Below the pieces are notes generated by a model. It was not told the origin of the DNA and ran no database searches. It worked only from the letters and a program-made list of their open reading frames with translations. From Otatea glauca (taxonomy: Eukaryota; Streptophyta; Magnoliopsida; Poales; Poaceae), in NCBI GenBank assembly GCA_036346275.1, contig CM070715.1:69861667-69925666 (forward strand): 64,000 bases of DNA. The letters run 5' to 3'. Shown here piece after piece: positions 57,050 to 64,000 of the stretch. How positions within the stretch are numbered: the stretch's first letter is position 1; each line of letters opens with the position of its first letter. The translations under genes were made by a program, and so were the position numbers.

Positions 57050-58500
57050 TTAATATGGTCTGCTTGCAAGACCTCCATGAAACCTATGAGACCGGCTAAA
57101 GTAAAACATAACCACTTGTAGCTTTGATCTCATCCGCATCGTAGATCCAATTGAATCACTATATCCTTCTAAAACAGAAGGATATCCAGTATAGTGAATT
57201 CCATAAGATGTTGTGCCTCTCAAGTAGTGCAACACTCTTTCGAGTGCCTCCCAATGATCATCTCCTGGGTTAGATGTAAACCGACTCAATTTGCTCACAG
57301 CAAATGAGATATCAGGTCTTGTGGCACCAGCTAGATACATAAGGGACCCAATAATTTGTGAATATCTCAATTGATCTTTCCCTAACCCTTGATTTTTCCG
57401 AAGCTTAACACTCGGATCGTAAGGTGTTGGGGAAATTTTGCAATTATCAAAGCCGAATTGACTCAATATTTTCTCAGCATAATGGGATTGATGCAAAATG
57501 ATCCCATCCTCATTCTTAATCAATTTAATATTCAGAATAACATCCGCCTCTCCCAAGTCTTTCATATCAAAGCATCGAGATAAGAAAGTTTTGACCTCAC
57601 AATTACAAAGAGTGTTTGTTCCAAATATAAGTATGTCATCAACATACAAACACAAAATAACACCTTGACCTCACCATAACGATAGTATACACACTTATCG
57701 CCTCATTAACAAAGAAAACCAGCAGATGTCAAAGTTTTATCAAACTTTTCGTGCCATTGCTTAGGTGATTGCTTTAGGCCATACAAGGATTTTAATAATT
57801 TGCACACTTTATTTTCCGTCCAAGAATCACATAACCATCCGTTGCTCCATATAGATTTCTTCCTCCAACTCTCCATTAAGGAAAGCTGTCTTTACATCCA
57901 TTTGATGGACGTGTAGACCATGGGAAGCAGCTAATGCAATGAGCACTCTAATGGTGGTTAATCTGGCAACAGGAGAATAAGTATCAAAATAATCCTCTCC
58001 TTTTTTCTGGGTATAACCCTTGGCCACAAGTCTTGCCTTGTACTTATCAACAGTACCATCAGGCCTCATCTTCTTTTTGAAGATCCACTTGCATCCAACA
58101 GGTTTGCACCCACTAGGAAGATCAGTGATCTTCCAAGTCCCGTTAGCCATGATGGAATCCATCTCGCTACGGACCGCCTCTTTCCAATACTCAGCATCAG
58201 GAAGAGCATAAGCCTCTGAAAGAGATTTTGGCACATCATCCACGAGGTATACAATAAAATCGTCACCAAAGGTTTTCTCAACCCTTTGTCTCTTGCTCCT
58301 ACGAGGAGCCTCTGTGACTAAATTGTTATCCTCCTTAGAAATATCTTCTACTGGTAGTGTATCACTTATTGATTCAGAAATAGTGGTAGGTTCAACATTA
58401 TTATTATTATTAGTTTGATTATTCTCAATTTGTGAAGTACTACCTGCTGGTCTCCATAAGCCAAAAAGAAAAACATACAGGATGTACATGTTATTGTACA
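57050..58500 (-). pseudogene. Reverse transcriptase/RNase H of the minus-strand copia
   Basis: The frame at 58501-57827 holds the N-terminal part: linker APRRSKRQR, then GTWKITDLPSGCKPVGCKW, KARLVAKGYTQ and MDVKTAFLNGELEEEIYM. The frame at 57655-57050 continues with catalytic LYVDDILIF, FDMKDLGEADVIL and RPDISFAVSKLSRF, then the degraded RNase H start. About 170 bases between them are shifted. The element stops abruptly at about 58500, where the plus-strand copia resumes, so it lacks 5' LTR, gag and integrase. Confidence 0.88.
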
Positions 58501-58514
58501 ACCATCACAATGTT

Positions 58515-58936
58515 CCATTGCAGCCGACAGGTCTAAGAGGAATACTCAAGCACCCAAGAGATTGATTGAAGAAGCCAATGTTGTGGCTTATTGTTTGAAT
58601 ATAGCAGAAGAAATTGAAGATACTGTAGAGCCTTCAACTTATTCAGAGGCTATCTCTTCTGGTGATTCAAAAAGATGCACAACTGCCATGCATGCTGAAA
58701 TGGAATCTCTTAAGAAGAACGACACTTGGGAGCTATTAAAGTTGCCAATTGAGAAGAAGGCTATTGATGCAAATGGACCTTTAAAAAGAAGGAAGGCGTA
58801 TCACCAACTAAAGAGGTTAGGAACAAGACAAGGCTCGTTGCTAAAGGATACAACCAAATTCCAGGTATTGATTTTACAGATGTATTTTCCCTAGTTGTAA
58901 AGCATAGTTCTATTCACACTTTACTCAGCATTGTGG
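58515..58936 (+). pseudogene. Plus-strand copia reverse transcriptase, first part
   Basis: Reads NVVAYCLNIAEEIEDTVEPS, AEMESLKKNDTWELLKLP, then in shifted frames toward ...LLSIVA, where the solo LTR is inserted. It joins in sense with MHNFELEQLDVKT at 59638. Confidence 0.85.
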
Positions 58937-58941
58937 CTATG

Positions 58942-59632
58942 TGTTGACGCCAAAAAATTTGACGAAGAATTAATCGACCCAAACACACGAGAACGTCGGG
59001 TTCAATGAGGTTCGAAGCGTGCCAGCCGATTTGATCCTGTAATCGGCAAGATAGATTGAAAAATATACACTCAAAGTCGATCTAATGCAACAATCGGCAA
59101 AGATTTAAACAGCTATTAATAGCCGATCAAATCAAGGGTATCGATAAGTCTAAAAAGCCGATTAGGGTTGATTAGATGATAAAAGGTAGATTTTTTCGAT
59201 AAAGGCGATGCCCAACAAGATCGGAGAAAATCAAACCTAACGTAATCGATGAAGACCAACAGTCGACGATGCGCAATTTTACTGATCAAAATCGGATTAC
59301 AAGAAAGAGTCTAAATTACAAAGCTACTCCTAGTTAACAGGAAAATAAATAAAAGGTAGATGCGAGTTGTTTGATTGATTGAGGTTGTTTTTTATGCTTG
59401 CTCTCGATCTCCTTTTATAGTGCATCGGCCGATCGTATCCTCCTCTGATACGTTGCCAATCATGATTCGTATTAGCCTTGTACAGATGAAAATACCATCT
59501 TTGAATCAATATCGGCCATAATCGTAACCTTAACACAACTTTTCCTTTTTTTAAACCGATATCGGCTAGAAGTACCATTTTTATCCTTAGCCTAATAAAT
59601 TAGCCATGCCTTGCCAAATTTTGGTGCAAACA
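58942..59632 (-). mobile_element. Solo LTR of the 10169-21897 Tat family
   Basis: On the minus strand it begins TGTTTGCACCAAAATTTGG and ends TTTTTTGGCGTCAACA, colinear with the LTRs at 10169 and 21216, including TATAAAAGG near 59415. It is flanked by the duplication CTATG (58937-58941 and 59633-59637). Internal sequence is absent, so this is a solo LTR left by recombination between the two LTRs of a former insertion. Confidence 0.92.
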
Positions 59633-59637
59633 CTATG

Positions 59638-60877
59638 CATAATTTTGAGCTTGAGCAATTGGATGTGAAAACTAAGTTCTTACATAGAGAACTAGAACAA
59701 GACATTTATATGGAGAAACAAGAGGGTTTAAACGTTCCGGGAAAGGAGAATTTTGCTTGCAAGTTAAAGAAATATCTTTATTGTTTGAAGCAATCACCCA
59801 GACAAAGCTACAAGAGATTTGACTCATTTATGATCTCTCAGAATTTTAAAAGATCAGATTATGATAGCTGTATCTATTTGAAGACTATTAATAGTTGAGC
59901 TATTTATTTGCTCCTATATGTTGATGACATGTTGATTGCTACAAAAGACAATGCAGAAATATCAAAATCGAAGGCACAATTGAGCAGTGAATTTGAGATG
60001 AAAGATCTCGATGCAGCAAAGAAGATTCTTGGTATGAAAATTACTAGAGACAGACGGTTTGGAAAATTATACCTAAGTCAGAAAAGGGTATATTGATCAA
60101 GTTCTTCGTCGTTTCATCATGCATATAGACAAACCGGTGAGTACTCCATTAGCTGCACATTTCAGACTATCTTCAGCGTTATGCCCACAATCAGATGATG
60201 AAGTTGAGTACATATCTAAAGTTCTATATGCCAGTGCAGTTGGTTCACTTATATATACCATGGTATGTTCTCGTTCTGACTTATCTCATTCATTGAGTGC
60301 TGATAGTAGATACATGGCTAATCCCGGTAAAGAGCATTGGAAAGCAGTACAGTGGATTTTCAGATATTTGCGGGGCACTTCTAATGCTTGTTTATAGTTT
60401 GGAAAAACTAGAGATGGACTCGTGGGTATGTGGATTCAGATTTTGCTGGCGATTTGGATAAGAGAAGATCTCTTACTGGTTATATATTCACTATTGGAGG
60501 ATGTGCCATTACTGGAAAGCAAGTCTATAAGCTACCGTTGCCTTGTCTACTATAGAAGCTGAATATATAGATATTTCTGAAGCTTGCAAAGAAGCCATTT
60601 GGCTGAGAGGTTTATTTACTGAGCTTTGTGAAAATACATCTTGCATAACAATATTCTGTGACAGTAGGAGTGCAATTTACCTTACAAAAGATCATATGTT
60701 CCACGAAAGAACAAAGCACATCGATGTCAAATATCATTATATTTGAGGTGTCATTACTCAAGGTGACATTAAAATTAGCAAGATAAGTATACATGATAAT
60801 CCAGTAGATATATTGACAAAACTAGTTCCAATCGCTAAGTTTGAGCTTTGCTCAGACTTAGGTGGTATCACTGAGTA
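59638..60877 (+). pseudogene. Plus-strand copia reverse transcriptase (second part) and RNase H
   Basis: Continues with LEQLDVKTKFLHRELEQDIYM, the catalytic LLYVDDMLIA near 59913, FEMKDLDAAKKILGMKI, then SLIYTMVCSRSDLSHSLS and the RNase H part with IEAEYIDISEACKEAIWL and TKHIDVKYHYI at 60543-60746. Stops at 59896 and near 60092 and several frame changes break it. The end (ISIHDNPVDILTK) is near 60830. Confidence 0.88.
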
Positions 60878-60980
60878 GTCCTTTGGACTTGTGGCATACG
60901 AGATGTTCATGATGATTTGTTTCGAGGAGAGAGTTGCGATATATTCTTGCTACAAGAGGAATTTGTCTCGAGGTGGATAT

Positions 60981-61220
60981 TTTTGAAGTTGAGGGTGATA
61001 CGAATTCGTTTCCTACTCTGTCTCAAGTCTTTCCATATACGGAGTCTATTATGTATCACTATAAATGTAACCCTGCAGCCTAGGGTAAAAGCAAGCGCTC
61101 CATTGTAAACATCTTCACATATAGTGATTGTCTTTGTACGCCTGTGGTTTTTTCCCTCAAAGGTTTTCTACGTAAAAATCCGTGTCTCCTGTTTCTATTT
61201 TCTACACATTATTTGCAACA
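60981..61220 (+). repeat. Probable 3' LTR of the plus-strand copia
   Basis: About 240 bp, starting after the purine-rich GAGGTGGATA with TTTTGAAGTTG (expected TGTTGAAGTTG) and ending TTTGCAACA. A TATA-like CACTATAAATG is at about 61058. The 5' LTR is missing, so the borders rest on the TG...CA rule. Confidence 0.6.
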
Positions 61221-62092
61221 GTGGCATATCCTTAAAAACGTCAAAGATTGGCGAGCGGTCGCTAGTTGATGAGGGGTTCCTGGTTTTGGCAGCTACACGA
61301 TGATTGTGCGCTACTTTTGCAAGTCCAATGCCTACAGAATTGATCACTTTTCTAGCCATATTCTCCTCTTTTTTTATAAAATTGGCTCACTTTCAAACAC
61401 ACTTGAAAATCTAGTCCTCTCCCTCACCGCGGAAGGTGCGACAGATGACACATGTCCTCTACCGCGCTCGAGAAGTGTGGCAACGGGCAAAAAGCGTGGG
61501 AGCAAGCGGCTGCCGCGCAACCGGAGAGCAGGAGGAGTCGGCCTAGCCGTGGCAAGCAGGTGCGGGAGTAGACGTGCTATGGCAGGGGAGTGCAGGAGGC
61601 GCTTCCGCGGTAGAGGCAGCGCGGAAGATGACTTCTCCGGTGAGGAAGTGACTAGATTTACAATTCCATTCGAAAGGGAGTCAATTTTTTCTTTTAAAAA
61701 AAGAGGGGTAAGAGACCGGAAAAGTGATCATTTTGCGTCTGCACGGATTAGTGTTGCCCTTGGAATTTTTCAATTTTCACAAGCTTTATTGAACTGAACA
61801 TGCGTGAGTTACTTCCCTTGACATGTTTCTCTTGCATTGGTTCTCTGTCCATCTCGGCGGATTTCAAGGTGTTTTTTTATAACCGCCCTAGTTATCGACG
61901 TACGAGAGATGCAACGTATGCACTCTTCGTGTGGATCCAGCTTAGAGCAATTCCTTTTTAAGTGCATCTCAAAAACATGTCGTAGCTTGCTTCAGATTTT
62001 TTTGAGAGCCATATCTAATTTTCAGATAACATCGTACGATGGAATAAGTAAACTGAAAGTGAATCAAACAGATAGCCAGAGGTAGATCTAAC
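61221..62092. other. Unassigned sequence between two copia elements
   Basis: About 870 bases. An open frame of 165 residues (61300-61797, plus) crosses a GC-rich island at 61440-61650 (RSRSVATGKKRGSKRLPRNR). It resembles no family I know and is probably non-coding. The rest is AT-rich. Confidence 0.35.
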
Positions 62093-62314
62093 TGTTGAGA
62101 AACCCTGAAGCCCACCGAAGGCCCATGTGGTCCCTAATGCCAAAACCCTAGAGAGCGCTATAAAAGGAGGAGGGGGGTCCCCCCATGTACACAGAATTCA
62201 TTAGCAATAAAGAATTTCCGCTTTCGCTCTCCCTAAACACGTGTCTCTCTCTTTTCTTTCTCCACTTCAGATCTGTTCGAAACCCTGACTATTCGATAGC
62301 GAGGTTCCTTAACA
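62093..62314 (+). repeat. Short copia-type LTR
   Basis: 222 bp, starting TGTTGAGAAACCCTG and ending TTCCTTAACA, with a clear TATA box (CTATAAAAGG) at 62158. The following CGTTATCGCACGAAG looks like the primer-site region of a known copia type that reads TTATCAGCACGA, with a CAG changed to CG. The rest of the element would continue beyond the window. Confidence 0.6.
62158..62168 (+). promoter_or_regulatory. TATA box in the short LTR
   Basis: CTATAAAAGG, followed about 30 bases on by a C-rich stretch and the transcribed leader, is a good match to a plant core promoter. Confidence 0.6.
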
Positions 62315-64000
62315 CGTTATCGCACGAAGCTCTCACCGAGATCGAATTGAAAAGGTGAGAAAGGTGGGATTTCACAATTGAATCTAAACGCTTGTCGCTT
62401 CTATGCATGCATCTATCCTACGATCTTGTATCGTTTTCGCCACGTGGCACGGCCATACGGCGATCACTCGAATCTACTTGGCATGAAGCTACGTAATCGC
62501 TACGAAGACACGGTTATCAGACGCGACAGAGTCGCTACAAGACACGGCCATCAGACACTCAAGAGAAAATGCGCCGGTTCCGCGCTGTCGGCTTGAAACC
62601 CGGCTAGCCGCCGTGCGCCGCCGTCCGGCAATCCGCAAGCGCAGCCGCTCCCGTCCGCCATCCGCACGACGCGCCCGCCGTGGCATTGGCCTCTGGCGCC
62701 ACGCCACCGCCACCACCTCGGTCGCGTCGCGTCGCCTCCGCCACCAGCGTTCCGCAGCCGCGCCGCCGCCGCCTGGGCGACCGCCGCAGCCTTTCGGCAC
62801 CGCGCATGAAGCGCCCGGCTCGCCGAGCCTCCGCTCGCCGGCACGCCAGACGGCCCGGCCGAGGCCGCACGGCGCGCGCGCCTCTGCCTCGCCGGACGCT
62901 GCGCGCGCCAAGAAGCGCCGCCGCTCGCCCCCCTCGCCTCGCCGGGCCGCGCGCGCCTCACAAGCACCCGCCGCCGCCACCGGTTCGGCTCGCCATCGTT
63001 CCGCCACAGGCGCCGCGACAAAACGCCGCGTCTCGGTTGACCGGCTGCGGCCGCTCTCGCGCCCGCCGACCGCGCCTCGGCCGACCAGCTCGCAGAACTG
63101 CGCTCACGCCCGGCCGCGCCGCCGACTGACCGCTCGGCTCGCAGCTGCAGACACGCTTTGGCGGCGCCGCCGCTTAGGCCTCCGCTTCGGTGCCGCCCGT
63201 CCTCGGCTCGCACCGCTGACGACGCCTCGCTCACAAGACATCGCCGGCCGGTTTATAGGCCAGCCGCCGCTTGCTTCCTTCGACACGCACGACGAGCGCC
63301 GGCGCCCGACCTACGCTGCGCGTCGTTGCTGCTTCGCGGTGTCTCGGCCACGGCGCCCTGCCCGACCGCCTCGACCTCGGCGCCACCCCGCCGCGACGCC
63401 GGCCACCGCCGCCGATCGCGACGGCGCGCAGCGTAGCCGCGCTGGCCTCGCCTCGGCAGCGCTGCGTCGTCCCAGCCAGACGCCGCCGTCGCGGCACCGG
63501 CCGACACGGCATGAAGCCGCGCCAGCTGTTGCCTACCGTGGTCGACGGCCTTGTAGTGCCCGACTTCGCGCAACGCCCCTTGGCTCGCAGCCACAACGCC
63601 GCTGCTGGTCGCCCGCCCGTCATACCATCGCGCTTTGGACCGCCGCCGGCGCCACTCGCTTGGCTCGCGCCGAAAGGCCAAGACGAAGACCGCCACGCTC
63701 GCGACAAGAACGCCGCCCGCGGTGACGCGTCACTGGAAGTGCCGCCGCGCGCCGTCGAGCACCGGCCGGAGCTGTCGTTGCCGCGCCACTCGCCACCGCA
63801 CGGCGGCTCGGCCTCGCGCCGCGCCCGGTCGCGCCGCCAAGGCTCTCGGCTCCACCGCCGCCCGGCCGTCGCCGCTGCCGCGCCCGTCTCGGCAAGACGG
63901 TTACGCGCTTCGCCCCGGCCTTACACGCGCCGGCGCTCGGCGCTCTCGGACGGCCGGCCAGCAGCCAGCTCGCCGCGCCTTGCTCCGGCCTGCGCCGCGC
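62315..64000. other. Very GC-rich region downstream of the copia LTR
   Basis: From about 62590 to the window end the sequence is dominated by GCCGCC/CGCCGG words, and stop codons are rare in every frame. Long frames result (for example 370 codons on plus from 62613) with Arg/Pro/Ala-rich translations and no domain. It may be the gag region of the copia element or another GC-rich repeat. I do not call a gene here. Confidence 0.4.

Larger units (their letters stand above)
55010..61220 (+). mobile_element. Ty1/copia retrotransposon, 5'-truncated, with two nested insertions
   Basis: The remains of a plus-strand copia are found at 55010-55300 (pre-integrase segment), 58515-58936 (start of reverse transcriptase) and 59638-60877 (rest of reverse transcriptase and RNase H), followed by a probable 3' LTR at 60981-61220. 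Gag, most of integrase and the 5' LTR are absent. A minus-strand copia fragment (55410-58500) and a Tat solo LTR (58942-59632) interrupt it. Confidence 0.85.

Noticed and set aside
61221..61240. GTGGCATATCC after the copia LTR as a primer-binding site
   Set aside because: It resembles TGGTATCAGAGC only weakly, and the upstream coding order shows this LTR is the 3' one, where no primer site is expected.
62613..63725. 370-codon plus-strand frame and several other long frames in the same place
   Set aside because: All frames are long because the DNA is GC-rich and lacks stops. The translation is low-complexity Arg/Pro/Ala with no domain, and opposite frames are just as long.

Overview
The window is plant nuclear DNA from the heterochromatic, transposon-filled part of a grass (Poaceae) genome. 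The basis is the mix of Tat-lineage and chromovirus Ty3/gypsy LTR retrotransposons, CACTA DNA transposons with CAGACGGTT subterminal repeats, a Mutator-type MITE and short-LTR Ty1/copia elements, plus GT-AG introns and TATA boxes. A rice-like genome is plausible, but the species cannot be fixed from the sequence. I found no convincing host gene, rRNA, tRNA or CRISPR array. Nearly everything is a mobile element or its remains, nested in layers.

Layout. 1-8422: a Tat-type Ty3/gypsy element on the minus strand, cut by the window edge, with its 5' LTR at 7880-8422 and an intron-bearing antisense gene (plus strand, 1-1791) downstream of pol. 8847-9323: a Mutator-type MITE with a perfect 9-bp target duplication. 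10169-21897: a complete Tat-type element on the plus strand (LTRs 618 and 682 bp, target duplication GTCGT), also with an antisense coiled-coil gene between integrase and the 3' LTR. 22163-22671 and 23228-23846: two inverted-repeat elements. 23860-54375: CACTA material made of subterminal repeat clusters, a small antisense gene with its own TATA box, an internally deleted TnpD/Tnp2 transposase, and a TNP1-type gene ending in a Ulp1-like cysteine protease domain.

The TNP1-type exon is split by a 22-kb insertion (28767-50827). This is a chromovirus in the order LTR-internal-LTR-internal-LTR, with a period of about 9.2 kb and one target duplication (CCTGG) around the whole block. It looks like one insertion later expanded by unequal recombination between LTRs. 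55010-61220: a 5'-truncated Ty1/copia element on the plus strand, interrupted by a 3' half of a second copia on the minus strand and by a solo LTR (58942-59632, target duplication CTATG) of the same family as the 10169-21897 element. 62093-62314: a short copia-type LTR with TATA box, followed by extremely GC-rich sequence to the window end.

Relative order of events: CACTA first, then chromovirus insertion and tandem expansion; copia first, then solo-LTR and second copia. A caution covers all coding calls. Differences between the near-identical copies concentrate at CAG/CTG and CG sites, and many stops sit where CAG or CGA would be expected. This could be methylation-driven mutation, or base-calling error at methylated cytosines. 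Some apparent frameshifts may therefore not be real.
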